The notes under the pieces: generated by a model
Told to the model about the DNA's origin: nothing
Seen by the model: only the letters and a program-made list of their open reading frames with translations
Databases searched by the model: none
Part shown: piece by piece, positions 45,503 through 54,537 of the stretch
Position numbering within the stretch: the stretch's first letter is position 1
Layout of the letters: each line of letters begins with the position of its first letter
Position numbers and translations under genes: made by a program
DNA from: Burkholderiales bacterium
GTDB lineage: Bacteria; Pseudomonadota; Gammaproteobacteria; Burkholderiales; Burkholderiaceae_C
Direction of reading: 5' to 3'
Assembly (NCBI GenBank): GCA_016702555.1
Contig: JADJDV010000001.1
Span: forward strand, 99,341 to 163,340
Length of the DNA: 64,000 nt

Positions 45503-46801
45503 TCAACGCTGGTACGGCCCCCAGGACGGCTCGCGGATCTCGCCGCCCTGCCCCGCCAGGCGCGCCTTGATGCGGCCGTCGATGGTGGTGGTCATCAGCG
45601 CCTCGCGCCCGCCCTGGCGGGTGGCGTAGACGATCAGCCGGCTGTTGGGCGCGAAGCTGGGGTTCTCGTCGTCCGCGGTGTCGGTGATCGAGGTGACATT
45701 GCCGGAGGCCAGTTCCATCACCTGCAATTTGTAGCCACCCGAGCGCGACACGTAGGCCAGATAACGTCCATCCGGGCTGACGGACGGCGACACGTTGTAG
45801 CCGCCGCTGAAGGTGACGCGCTGCGCCGCGCCGCCACTGGCCGACATGCGATAGATCTGCGGCGCGCCGCCGCGATCGCTGACGAAGTAGATGGTGCCGC
45901 CGTCGGGCGAGAAGGCGGGTTCGGTGTCGATGCTGGGCGACTGCGTCAGGCGGCGCGGCTCGCCGCCGCTGGCGCTGATCAGGTAGATCTGCGAGCCGCC
46001 GTCGCGCGACAGCGTCACCGCCAGGCTGCGGCCATCGGGCGACCAGGTCGGCGCGCTGTTGGAGCCGCGGAAGTTCGCCAGCAGGCGGCGCCGCCCGGTG
46101 GCCACGTCGTGCACGTAAATGACCGGCTTGCGCGACTCAAAGGACACGTAGGCCAACTGCGCGCCGTTGGGCGACCAGGTCGGCGAGATGATGGATTCGG
46201 GGCTGGTCAGCGCCGCCTGCGCGTTCTCGCCGTCGGAGTCGGCCACCCACAGCGTGTAGCGGTTGCCGCCCTTGGTGACGTAGGCCAGGCGGGTGGAGAA
46301 CACGCCTTTCTCGCCGGTCAGCTTCTCGTAGATGTAGTCGGCAATCTTGTGCGCCGCCAGCCGCAGATCGGCCTGCGGCACCACGTAGCCCTGGCCGCCC
46401 AGATCCTGCGCCTTGACCACGTCCCACAGGCGAAAACGCACGTCGTAGCGGCCGTCGCCCAGCCGCGTGACGCTGCCGCCGGCCAAGGCATCGGCCGTGC
46501 GCTGGCGCCACGCCGACATGTCGGGGCGCGTGCTTTCGTCCATGGCCTGGCCGCTCGCATCGACCGAGCGGAAGCGGCCCGAGCGCTCGAGGTCGGCGCG
46601 CACGATGGCGCTGATCTTCTGCGGCGCGGCGTCCTCGCCGCGGAAGGGCACCAGCGCGATCGGCAGCTGCGTCAGGCCGACGCCGGAAACCTCGACGCGG
46701 AACTGCGCCCAGGCCGGCAGCGCGGGCGCCGCAACCAGCGAGCCCAGCAGGGCGCGGCGCTGCCAGTCAGGGGAGATACGGTCTTGGGAAGAAGCGGTCA
46801 T
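45503..46801 (-). CDS. tolB: Tol-Pal periplasmic protein TolB
   Basis: TolB is the periplasmic partner linking TolA and Pal. The 432-residue precursor has a signal peptide (RRALLGSLVAAPALPAWAQ), an N-terminal domain (FRVEVSGVGLTQLPIALVPF to SGRF), and a six-bladed beta-propeller of repeated WSPDG/FSPDG/VSPDGR blades (WSPNGAQLAYVSFES, WSPDGRSLAVTLSRDGG, FSPDGGTIYFVSDRGG, VSPDGRYLAYVSRSGG). Start ATG 46801 is chosen over an upstream in-frame ATG at 46867, which lacks a signal-like start. It is divergent from msbA and first in tolB-pal-cpoB. Confidence 0.95.
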   Translation of the reverse strand: MTASSQDRISPDWQRRALLGSLVAAPALPAWAQFRVEVSGVGLTQLPIALVPFRGEDAAPQKISAIVRADLERSGRFRSVDASGQAMDESTRPDMSAWRQRTADALAGGSVTRLGDGRYDVRFRLWDVVKAQDLGGQGYVVPQADLRLAAHKIADYIYEKLTGEKGVFSTRLAYVTKGGNRYTLWVADSDGENAQAALTSPESIISPTWSPNGAQLAYVSFESRKPVIYVHDVATGRRRLLANFRGSNSAPTWSPDGRSLAVTLSRDGGSQIYLISASGGEPRRLTQSPSIDTEPAFSPDGGTIYFVSDRGGAPQIYRMSASGGAAQRVTFSGGYNVSPSVSPDGRYLAYVSRSGGYKLQVMELASGNVTSITDTADDENPSFAPNSRLIVYATRQGGREALMTTTIDGRIKARLAGQGGEIREPSWGPYQR

Positions 46802-46956
46802 GAAGTGGTGGCGGTCGGCATGGGCGAGCTTGGCGCCTGAATCGATTCCAGCGGCCAATGGTAACAAGCTGGCCTGCGCCCAAGTTTCAAACTGTGTGCT
46901 TGACCACGGCCCGGGCCCGGGAGTTCCCGCGCGCTTCGTAGAATCCGCGCACCGCC

Positions 46957-48804
46957 ATGCCCAGCACCCCGACCGAACCCCGGCCCAGCGCGCCGCCTGT
47001 GTCGCCCTCCGCGCAGCGGCCCCTGAAGGCGCGGCTGGCGCGGCTGTGGGAGTATTTCAGCGAGTATCGGGTGGGCTGGTTCATCGCGGTGTTCGGCACC
47101 CTGGTCAGCGCACTCACCGAGGCCTCGGTGCCGGCGCTGCTGAAGCCCTTGCTGGACGAGGGCTTCACCGAGGGCAGCCTGCCGATCTGGCTGGTGCCGG
47201 TGGCCATCGTCGGCCTGTTCGCGCTGCGCGGCTTCGCCCATTTCGCCAGCCAGTACGCGCTGGCGCGCATCGCCAACGAGGGCATGGTCAAGCTGCGGCG
47301 CCAGCTGTTCGACCGCCTGCTGGCGGCCGAGCTGACGCTGTTCTCGCGCCAGTCGGCCAGCCAGTTGTCGAACACCATCGTCTACGAGGTGCAGACCGGC
47401 TCGACCATGCTGGTGGGCGCCCTGCTCAACCTGGCGCGCGACAGCTTCACGGTGGTGGCGCTGATGGGCTACCTGTTGTATCTGAACTGGTCGCTGACGC
47501 TGATCGTGCTGGCGCTGGTGCCCATCGTCGCGCTGATCATGAAGACCATGTCGCGCCGCCTGTACCGCTACACGCGCCAGAGCCAGGTCACCACCGACGA
47601 ACTGGCCTACGTGGTCGAAGAGAACGTGCTGGCCCACCGCATGGTGCGCCTGCACGGCGCGCAGCCGCAGCAGGCGCAGCGCTTCGAGACCTTGAGCCGC
47701 AAGCTGCGCGGCCTCTCCATCAAGGCCGCCAGCGCCTCGGCGGCGGCCATGCCGCTGGCGCAGATGGCGGCCGCCGTGGCGCTGTCGGTGGTGATCGGCA
47801 TCGCGCTGCACCAAGGCCAGAGCAGCGGCGGACACAGCGTCACGGTGGGCGGCTTCGTCGCCTTCATCGGTGCCATGCTGATGCTGATCCAGCCGTTGCG
47901 CCGCCTCACCGACGTGGTCGGTCCGATCACGCGCGGCCTGACGGCGCTCGAGCGCGGGCTGGACCTGATGAACGAGGTGCTGCCCGAGGCCGACGCGGCG
48001 GCCGCCGATGCGGCGGCGCCCTCGGCGCGTGGCGAGATCGAGCTGCGCCAGGTGAGCGTCGCCTACGGCGAGGATGGCGCCCCGGCGCTCAACCAGATCG
48101 ACCTGCACGTGCGCCCCGGCGAGACGGTGGCCCTGGTCGGCCCTTCGGGCGCGGGCAAGACCACGCTGGTCAACCTGCTGCCGCGCTTCGTGTGGCCCAG
48201 CGCCGGCCAGGTGCTGCTGGACGGCCGTGAACTGGGCGCCTGGCCACTGGCCGAGCTGCGCGCGCAACTGGCGCTGGTCAGCCAGGACGTGGTGATGCTG
48301 AACGACACCGTGGCCGCCAACGTGGCGCTGGGCGCGCCCATCATCGACCGCGAGCGCGTGCGACGCTGTCTGCGCGACGCCAACCTGGACGCGCACGTCG
48401 ACACCCTGCCGCAGGGCATGGACACCCTGCTGGGCCACAACGCCACCCAGCTCTCGGGCGGCCAGCGCCAGCGCCTGGCGATCGCCCGCGCGCTGTACAA
48501 GGACGCGCCGGTGCTGCTGCTGGACGAGGCCACCTCCGCGCTCGACACCGAGAGCGAGCGACTGGTGCAACAGGCCATCGCCCGCGTCATGGCGGGCCGC
48601 ACCACGCTGGTGATCGCACACCGGCTGTCGACCATCGAGCATGCCGACCGCATCGTGGTGATGGAGCGCGGGCGCATCGTCGAGCAGGGGCGGCATGCCG
48701 AGCTGATGGCAGCGGGGGGCTTGTATGCGCGCTTGCACAGCCATGCAGGGGTGTCGGCGGGGTTCGTCGAGGATGCTGACTTGCCTATTGATCCGGCATC
48801 ATAA
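46957..48804 (+). CDS. msbA: Lipid A export ABC transporter MsbA, C-terminus altered by an IS
   Basis: MsbA flips lipid A-core across the inner membrane. The 615-residue half-transporter has six membrane helices in residues ~40-320 and an ABC ATPase: Walker A LVGPSGAGKTTLVNLLPRF, signature LSGGQRQRLAIARALYKDAPVLLLDEATSALD, and H-loop IAHRLSTIEHADRIVV. The last five residues IDPAS come from the IS630-type element inserted at 48788. Without it the frame would read DLPRVAADS then stop. The insertion is beyond the ATPase domain, so activity is probably kept. It is divergent from tolB. Confidence 0.94.
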   Translation: MPSTPTEPRPSAPPVSPSAQRPLKARLARLWEYFSEYRVGWFIAVFGTLVSALTEASVPALLKPLLDEGFTEGSLPIWLVPVAIVGLFALRGFAHFASQYALARIANEGMVKLRRQLFDRLLAAELTLFSRQSASQLSNTIVYEVQTGSTMLVGALLNLARDSFTVVALMGYLLYLNWSLTLIVLALVPIVALIMKTMSRRLYRYTRQSQVTTDELAYVVEENVLAHRMVRLHGAQPQQAQRFETLSRKLRGLSIKAASASAAAMPLAQMAAAVALSVVIGIALHQGQSSGGHSVTVGGFVAFIGAMLMLIQPLRRLTDVVGPITRGLTALERGLDLMNEVLPEADAAAADAAAPSARGEIELRQVSVAYGEDGAPALNQIDLHVRPGETVALVGPSGAGKTTLVNLLPRFVWPSAGQVLLDGRELGAWPLAELRAQLALVSQDVVMLNDTVAANVALGAPIIDRERVRRCLRDANLDAHVDTLPQGMDTLLGHNATQLSGGQRQRLAIARALYKDAPVLLLDEATSALDTESERLVQQAIARVMAGRTTLVIAHRLSTIEHADRIVVMERGRIVEQGRHAELMAAGGLYARLHSHAGVSAGFVEDADLPIDPAS

Positions 48805-49909
48805 AGATTGAATTCTTGGTGTTTGATTCAGTCATAGCGTGATGGACAAAGAAGATGCCCGCTATCAGAAGCTGGAGCAGTTGCACGAGAGGCGAAAGCA
48901 AGTGGTGCGATTGCATCTTCGAGGCACTGGCGTGATGCAGATCGTGACGCTCACGGGCTTGAGCTACCCCACGGTTCGCAAGGCGATCGATCGGTTTGAT
49001 GCCGGTGGCTGGGCCGCCATCAAGCCGGCTGCTCGCGGTCGCAGCAAGGGCGACGGGCGCTTGCTCAGCGCCCAGCAGGAGGCCTCGGTGCGGCGCACCA
49101 TCTGCGACCAGCGGCCCGAGCAGTTGAAGATGGAGTTCGCTCTGTGGACGCGCGCTGCGGTGATGCAGTACATCGAGCGCGAGTTCGGTCTTCGGCTGTC
49201 CATCCGTGCCACCGGTGAGTACCTGCGCCGCTGGGGTTTCACGCCGCAAAAGCCGATCAAGCGCGCCTACGAGCAGCGCCCCGAGGCGGTGCGCCAATGG
49301 CTGGAGCACGAGTACCCGGCGATCGAGCGTGCTGCCCGCGCCGAGGGCGGCGAGATCCACTGGGGCGATGAGACGGCGCTGGTCAACACCGACGTGCGTG
49401 GCCGCAGCTATGCGCCGCGCGGCAAGACGCCGGTGACGATGGTCGTCGGCGGCACGCGCGAGAAGCTCTCGATGATCTCCACCGTCACCAATCAGGGCGC
49501 GCCAACTGGATGATCATTGATGGCGCCTTCAATCACGAGCGGCTCATCGAGTTCTTGCAGGCCTTGGTGCGAGATGGCAAGCGCCGGCGCAAGAAGGTCT
49601 TTCTCATTTTGGACAACCTCGGGGTGCACCACTGCAAGCCCGTGAAGGCCTGGCTGGCCGAGCGCGGGCGTGACATCGAGGTGTTCTTTCTGCCCAGCTA
49701 CAGCCCTGAGCTCAATCCCGACGAGCGGCTGAATGCCGATCTCAAGCAAGCCATCGGCTCGAAGGTGCCTGTGCGCACCAAAGCCAAGCTACATGCTGCG
49801 GCCAACGAGCACATGCAGAGCATCGCCACCAATCGCGACCGGGTGCGCGCCTATTTCCAAGACCCGATCGTCAGGTACGCAGCATGAAAACTTCATGGTG
49901 CCGGATCAA
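48788..49909 (+). mobile_element. IS630-family element inserted in the 3' end of msbA, 1122 bp
   Basis: The termini are inverted repeats: TTGATCCGGCATCATAAAG at the left, and TTGATCCGGCACCATGAAG when the right end is read inward. TA dinucleotides flank it (48786-48787 and 49910-49911), as expected for IS630/Tc1 elements. It carries one transposase gene broken by a frameshift. Because the left terminus lies within msbA it supplies the new stop codon of that gene. Confidence 0.92.
48842..49887 (+). pseudogene. IS630-family transposase, frameshifted
   Basis: The N-terminal part (48842-49513) has an HTH region (QVVRLHLRGTGVMQIVTLTGLSYPTVRKAIDRF), a winged-helix segment and the first catalytic Asp (IHWGDETALVNTD). 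The frame ends in NQGAPTG. The correct continuation NW-MIIDGAFNHERLIEFLQ with the second Asp (FLILDNLGVHH) and the final acidic residue (SPELNPDERLNADLK) is in another frame to 49887. One base is missing near 49496-49503 (CAGGGCGCGCC). Unless ribosomes shift here, the enzyme is inactive. Confidence 0.88.
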
Positions 49910-50006
49910 TAGGGTGGCTGCGGATTCTTGATTGACACCTCTTGACGTTTGATGCACTGCTGGCCGGGATTCGCCCCGGCCAGCAGCACATCCAACCCGA
50001 AGAAAC

Positions 50007-50954
50007 CTACCGCAAGACCCCCATCACCCCCGAAATCGTCAGCACCGCCACCACCGTCGACACCGCCACACTGGCGGTCACCAGATCCTCGGCCTTCTGG
50101 TAGCGCTGCGAGAACAGGTACACGTTGGCGCCCACCGGCAGCGCCGCAGCCACCACCATCACGGTCAGGGGTAGACCGCCCAGACCGAGGGCCCAACCGG
50201 CGCCGGCCATCAGCAGCGGGTGCGCCACCAGCTTGAGCGCCGAGATCGCCAGCGCACCCTTGAGATGCGGGCCGATCGAGGCCTGCGCCAGGGTCAGGCC
50301 GACCAGCACCAGCGCCACCGGGCCGAAGGCGTCGCCCAGCAGCTTGAGCGGGCGCTCGACCACCGGGTGCAGGCCGATGCCGGTGAGCGCGTACAGCCAG
50401 CCCACGATGATCGGCAGGGGTATCGGGTGCAGCACCGCATTCTTGATCGCCTGCGCCACGGTGGCGGCGATGTGGCGGCGTGGCGCGGTGCCGCTGGCGG
50501 CCTGCTCGCGCGCCACCAGCAACTCCAGCACCACAGTCGCCAGCGTCAGCAGGGTCAGCGAGTGCATCGAGATCAGCGTGAACAGGTGCATCAGCCCGTC
50601 CTGGCCATAGGCGAATTGCACCAGCGGCACGCCGATCATGACGGTGTTGCTGAAGATCGCCGCCAGCGCCAGCACCGCCGAACGGCTGTTCAGGCCGCGC
50701 GTCAGCAGCAGCGTCAGAAACATCACGCCCGCGACGACGTAATACAGCGCCACCGAGCGCAGGTCCAGCCGCGCCAGGTCGGCCGTGGCCATGGTGCGAA
50801 ACAGCAGCGCCTGCACCAGCACCAGGAACACCAGGTTCGACAGGTCGCGCACCGATTCGCCCCGCAGCAGCTTCAGGCGCCCCGCCACGAAGCCGACGCC
50901 GATCAGCAGCACCACCGGCAGCAGCGCGGAGAGCACGGGGTGATCGAGCGTCAT
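50007..50954 (-). CDS. AEC-family transporter (auxin efflux carrier-like)
   Basis: The 315-residue polytopic protein has about ten membrane helices in the two-halves AEC arrangement: start HPVLSALLPVVLLIGVGFVAGRLKLLRGESVRDLSNLVFLVL, mid FSNTVMIGVPLVQFAYG (the NxxxxGxP motif typical of AEC proteins), and end LPLTVMVVAAALPVGANVYLFSQRYQKAEDLVTASVAVST. AEC proteins move dicarboxylates, malonate or other anions; the substrate is not evident. It is convergent with the IS630 element and divergent from ribBX. Confidence 0.9.
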   Translation of the reverse strand: MTLDHPVLSALLPVVLLIGVGFVAGRLKLLRGESVRDLSNLVFLVLVQALLFRTMATADLARLDLRSVALYYVVAGVMFLTLLLTRGLNSRSAVLALAAIFSNTVMIGVPLVQFAYGQDGLMHLFTLISMHSLTLLTLATVVLELLVAREQAASGTAPRRHIAATVAQAIKNAVLHPIPLPIIVGWLYALTGIGLHPVVERPLKLLGDAFGPVALVLVGLTLAQASIGPHLKGALAISALKLVAHPLLMAGAGWALGLGGLPLTVMVVAAALPVGANVYLFSQRYQKAEDLVTASVAVSTVVAVLTISGVMGVLR

Positions 50955-51150
50955 GGGGCGGCGCGCGGCTCAGGCACCCGCGGGAATGGCATTGGTCGCT
51001 ACGATTTTCATAGTTTCCGGGTGGTGCGGGCGGGCCAGGCGGCATGCCCTCGACGCCGGGCCGGATGAGCAAAGCACGGATAATGTCATTTTTTCGCCGA
51101 CGTCCACACGTCGCGCCGCGCCCCAGGCGCCACCGAATATCGACAGCCAC

Positions 51151-52290
51151 ATGAACGCCCCCCTGCCCCCCGCTTCGTCCGCGCTGGCCGGCATCTCGCC
51201 GGTGCAGGACATCGTCGCCGAGCTGCGCGCCGGCCGCATGGTCATCCTGGTCGACGAGGAGGACCGCGAAAACGAGGGCGACCTTGTGCTGGCGGCTGAC
51301 CACGTCACGCCAGAGGCCATCAATTTCATGGCGCGGTTTGGCCGCGGCCTGATCTGCCTGACGCTCACCCGCGAGCGCTGCGAGCACCTGCAGCTGCCGC
51401 CGATGGTGTCGAGCAACGGCACCAAGATGGGCACCGCCTTCACGGTCTCGATCGAGGCCGCCGAGGGCGTCACCACCGGCATCAGCGCCGCCGACCGCGC
51501 ACGCACGGTGGCGGCGGCGGTGGCGCCCGATGCCGGCGCCGCCGACCTGGTGCAGCCCGGCCACGTGTTTCCGCTGCAGGCCGTCGATGGCGGCGTGCTG
51601 ATGCGCGCCGGCCACACCGAGGCCGGCTGCGACCTGGCCGGCATGGCCGGCTGCTCGCCGGCGGCGGTGATCTGCGAGATCATGAAGGACGACGGCACCA
51701 TGGCGCGCCTGCCCGATCTGCAGCGGTTCGCGGCGCAGCACGGGCTGAAGATCGGCACCATCGCCGACCTGATCGAACACCGCAGCAAGACCGAATCGCT
51801 GGTGGAGAAAATCGCCAGCCGTCCGCTGCGCACCGCCCACGGTGAATTCCTTGCCCACGCCTACCGCGACCAGCCCAGCGGCGCGCTGCACCTGGCGCTG
51901 ACGCTGGGCCAATGGCAGCCGCAGGACGTGGTGCCGGTGCGCGTGCACGAGCCCCTGTCGGTGCTGGACGTGCTGGAAAGCGGCCGTGGGGCGCATTCCT
52001 GGAGCATCGACGCCAGCCTGCGCCGCCTGCAGCAGGAGGGGCGCGGCGTGGCGGTGTTCCTCAACTGCGGCGAAAGCGCGGCGCAGCTGCTGGCGCAGTT
52101 CCAGGGCCAGGCGCGCGCCACGCACGCACCCGAGCGCGGCCGCATGGACTTGCGCAGCTACGGCGTCGGCGCGCAAATCCTGCGCGACTGCGGCGTCGAG
52201 CGCATGCAGTTGATGGGAACGCAGCGCCGCCTGCCCAGCATGAGCGGCGGCTATGGCCTGGAAGTGGTCGGCTACATCGACCAGGATTGA
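51151..52290 (+). CDS. ribBX: RibB with degenerate GTP-cyclohydrolase-II-like domain (RibBX type)
   Basis: Residues 1-~215 form a full 3,4-dihydroxy-2-butanone-4-phosphate synthase: ILVDEEDRENEGDLVLAADHVTPEAINFM, HTEAGCDLAGMAGCSPAAVICEIMKDDG, and the riboflavin-pathway acidic loop. It makes the four-carbon unit for riboflavin. The C-terminal ~165 residues align with GTP cyclohydrolase II but have lost its zinc site: the segment that should contain C-x10-C-x-C reads VRVHEPLSVLDVLESGRGAHSW with no such cysteines. A true RibA must be encoded elsewhere. Start ATG 51151; ribH follows after 12 bases. Confidence 0.9.
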   Translation: MNAPLPPASSALAGISPVQDIVAELRAGRMVILVDEEDRENEGDLVLAADHVTPEAINFMARFGRGLICLTLTRERCEHLQLPPMVSSNGTKMGTAFTVSIEAAEGVTTGISAADRARTVAAAVAPDAGAADLVQPGHVFPLQAVDGGVLMRAGHTEAGCDLAGMAGCSPAAVICEIMKDDGTMARLPDLQRFAAQHGLKIGTIADLIEHRSKTESLVEKIASRPLRTAHGEFLAHAYRDQPSGALHLALTLGQWQPQDVVPVRVHEPLSVLDVLESGRGAHSWSIDASLRRLQQEGRGVAVFLNCGESAAQLLAQFQGQARATHAPERGRMDLRSYGVGAQILRDCGVERMQLMGTQRRLPSMSGGYGLEVVGYIDQD

Positions 52291-52302
52291 GGAAACAAGC
52301 AC

Positions 52303-52767
52303 ATGTTGGGTGCCGACAAGGGACAAGAAACACCGCTGGACGGCAGCGAACTGCGCATCGGCGTGGTGCAGGCGCGCTTCAACGAGGGCGTGACCAACGG
52401 CTTGCGCGAGGCCTGCCTGGCCGAGCTGGCCGCGCTGGGCGTGCGCGCCGAGAACATCACCCACGTCACCGTGCCGGGCGCGCTGGAAGTGCCCTCGGCA
52501 CTGCAATGGCTGGCGCAGCGCGGCCAGGTCGATGCGCTGGTGGCGCTGGGCTGCATCATCCGCGGCGAGACCTACCACTTCGAGCTGGTCGCCAACGAAT
52601 CGGGCGCCGGCGTCACGCGCGTCGCGCTGGACAGCGGCCTGCCCGTGGCCAACGCCATCCTGACCACCGAGAACCTGGCGCAGGCGATCGTGCGCCAGGT
52701 CGAGAAGGGCCGCGACGCCGCACGCGTGGCGGTCGAGATGGCGCTGCTGAAAGTGCAGTTCGCATGA
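52303..52767 (+). CDS. ribH: 6,7-dimethyl-8-ribityllumazine synthase RibH
   Basis: RibH joins the RibB product with the pyrimidine intermediate to form lumazine, the penultimate riboflavin step. The 154-residue protein shows IGVVQARFNEGVTNGL, HVTVPGALEVPSALQWLAQ, LGCIIRGETYHFELVANE with the catalytic His, and GVLTTENLAQA-like AILTTENLAQAIVRQ. Its TGA overlaps the nusB ATG (ATGA), giving translational coupling in ribBX-ribH-nusB. Confidence 0.96.
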   Translation: MLGADKGQETPLDGSELRIGVVQARFNEGVTNGLREACLAELAALGVRAENITHVTVPGALEVPSALQWLAQRGQVDALVALGCIIRGETYHFELVANESGAGVTRVALDSGLPVANAILTTENLAQAIVRQVEKGRDAARVAVEMALLKVQFA

Positions 52768-53279
52768 CCACCGACACCCCGGCCACACCCGCCAAGCCGG
52801 CCAGGCTGGGCACGCGCAAGTCGGCCGCCAAGTCGCCGCGTTCGCGCGCGCGCGAATTCGCGCTGCAAGGCCTGTACCAGCATTTCGTCGGCGCCAGCGA
52901 CGTGGCGGCGATCGACGCGTTCACGCGCCAGCTGCAGGGCTTTGCCAAGGCCGACTCGGTGCATTACGACGCGCTGCTGCACGGCTGCATCGAACTCGCC
53001 GGCGACCTGGATGCGCTGATCGTGCCGCTGCTGGACCGCGAGCTGGGCCAGATCTCGCCGATCGAGCGCAGCTGCATGTGGATCGGCGCCTACGAGTTCC
53101 TGAAGTGCCCCGACGTGCCCTGGCGCGTGGTGCTGAACGAATGCATCGAGCTGGCCAAGGACTTTGGCGGCACCGATGGCCACAAGTACGTCAATGCGGT
53201 GCTCAACGGCATCGCCCCCCGGCTGCGCCCGCTGGAAGTGGAAGCCGACCGCAGTGCGCTGCGCCGCAGCAAGACCTGA
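52764..53279 (+). CDS. nusB: Transcription antitermination factor NusB
   Basis: NusB binds boxA RNA with S10 to allow processive rRNA transcription. The 171-residue protein has a basic, Ala/Pro N-terminal extension (~25 residues), then SRAREFALQGLYQHFVGASD, the helical core, and DVPWRVVLNECIELAKDFGGTDGHKYVNAVLNGI, the conserved C-terminal motif. Start ATG 52764 overlaps the ribH stop. The N-terminal extension is longer than in E. coli NusB. Confidence 0.94.
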   Translation: MTTDTPATPAKPARLGTRKSAAKSPRSRAREFALQGLYQHFVGASDVAAIDAFTRQLQGFAKADSVHYDALLHGCIELAGDLDALIVPLLDRELGQISPIERSCMWIGAYEFLKCPDVPWRVVLNECIELAKDFGGTDGHKYVNAVLNGIAPRLRPLEVEADRSALRRSKT

Positions 53280-53307
53280 TCCGGGCGCGAAGTCGACTGG
53301 CTGACGC

Positions 53308-54525
53308 ATGAGAATTTCCGCCCGCGCCCAGCGCATCGAGCCCTTCTACGTGATGGAGATGGCCAAGTCGGCCGCCGCCATCGCGCGCGAGGCCGCCGGC
53401 GGCGACCGGCCGATGATCTACCTGAACATCGGCGAGCCGGACTTCACCGCGCCGCCGCTGGTGCGGCAAGCCGCCGAACAAGCCATCCGCGACGGCAAGA
53501 CGCAATACACCCAGGCCACCGGCCTGCCCCAGCTGCGCGAGCGCATCAGCGGCTGGTATGCCGAGCGCTTCGGCCTTCAGGTGCCGGCGCGGCGCATCGT
53601 CGTCACCGCCGGCGCCTCGGCGGCGCTGCAGCTGGCCTGCCTGGCGCTGATCGACGCCGGCGACGAGGTGCTGATGCCCGATCCCAGCTACCCATGCAAT
53701 CGCCAGTTCGTGAGTGCCGCCGAAGGCCGCGCGGTGCTGCTGCCCTCGACGGCGGCCGAGCGCTTCCAGCTGAGCGCCGCCAAGGTGCAGGAGGCCTGGG
53801 GCGCCCACACGCGCGGCGTGATGCTGGCCTCGCCCTCGAACCCCACCGGCACCTCGATCCACCCCGACGAGCTGAAACGCATCCACGAGGTGGTGAGCGA
53901 GCGCGGCGGCATCACCTTCATCGACGAGATCTACCTGGGCCTATCCTTCGACGACACCTACAGCCACAGCGCCCTGGGCCTGTCGGACCAGATCATCAGC
54001 ATCAACAGCTTCAGCAAGTACTTCAACATGACCGGCTGGCGCCTGGGCTGGCTGGTGGTGCCCGAGAGCATTGTCGATACCGTCGAGCAGATCGCCCAGC
54101 ACCTGTTCATCTGCCCCAGCACAGTGTCGCAGCACGCGGCGCTGGCCTGCTTCGAGGCCGACAGCCTGGCCGAGTACGAGCGCCGGCGCGCCGAATTCAA
54201 GGCGCGCCGCGACTGGTTCGTGCCGCAGCTGAACGCGCTCGGCCTGCCGGTGCCGGTTACCCCCGACGGCGCCTTCTACGCCTGGGCCGACTGCTCGTCG
54301 GCCTGTGACAGACTGTTCGCGACCCGCTCCGAATACAATAGCGGGATGCAAGCAGCCGGCAGTCGGGAATTCGCGTTCGAGTTGATGAAGCGCGCGCACC
54401 TGGCGGTGACGCCGGGGCGCGATTTCGGCCACGCCGAGACCGCGCGCTACGTGCGCTTCTCTACCGCCAACTCGATGGCGCAGCTGCAAGCCGCCGTCGC
54501 CCGCCTGCGCGAGGTGCTGGCGTAA
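53308..54525 (+). CDS. PLP-dependent aminotransferase, class I/II
   Basis: The 405-residue fold-type I aminotransferase has YLNIGEPDFTAPPLVRQAAEQAIRDGKTQYTQATGLPQLRERIS, PSYPCNRQF, LASPSNPTGTSIHPDEL, DEIYLGLSF and the Schiff-base lysine in SINSFSKYFNMTGWRLGWLVV. Substrate is unclear: such proteins include alanine or aspartate aminotransferases. Near residues 336-350 it has a low-GC insertion (DRLFATRSEYNSGMQA) absent, by memory, from close relatives; a TACAAT -10-like sequence lies in it at 54334-54339. It precedes ybgC by 12 bases. Confidence 0.9.
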   Translation: MRISARAQRIEPFYVMEMAKSAAAIAREAAGGDRPMIYLNIGEPDFTAPPLVRQAAEQAIRDGKTQYTQATGLPQLRERISGWYAERFGLQVPARRIVVTAGASAALQLACLALIDAGDEVLMPDPSYPCNRQFVSAAEGRAVLLPSTAAERFQLSAAKVQEAWGAHTRGVMLASPSNPTGTSIHPDELKRIHEVVSERGGITFIDEIYLGLSFDDTYSHSALGLSDQIISINSFSKYFNMTGWRLGWLVVPESIVDTVEQIAQHLFICPSTVSQHAALACFEADSLAEYERRRAEFKARRDWFVPQLNALGLPVPVTPDGAFYAWADCSSACDRLFATRSEYNSGMQAAGSREFAFELMKRAHLAVTPGRDFGHAETARYVRFSTANSMAQLQAAVARLREVLA

Positions 54526-54537
54526 CGGACCGGGTCG

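Noticed and set aside
46798..48744. Long minus-strand frame opposite msbA
   Set aside because: MsbA is intact on the plus strand with ABC motifs; the minus frame has no start signal or motif.
50955..51150. FMN riboswitch before ribBX
   Set aside because: I looked for the conserved RFN boxes (GGGGCAGGGTGAAATTCCC and ACCGGCGGT-like segments) and saw none.
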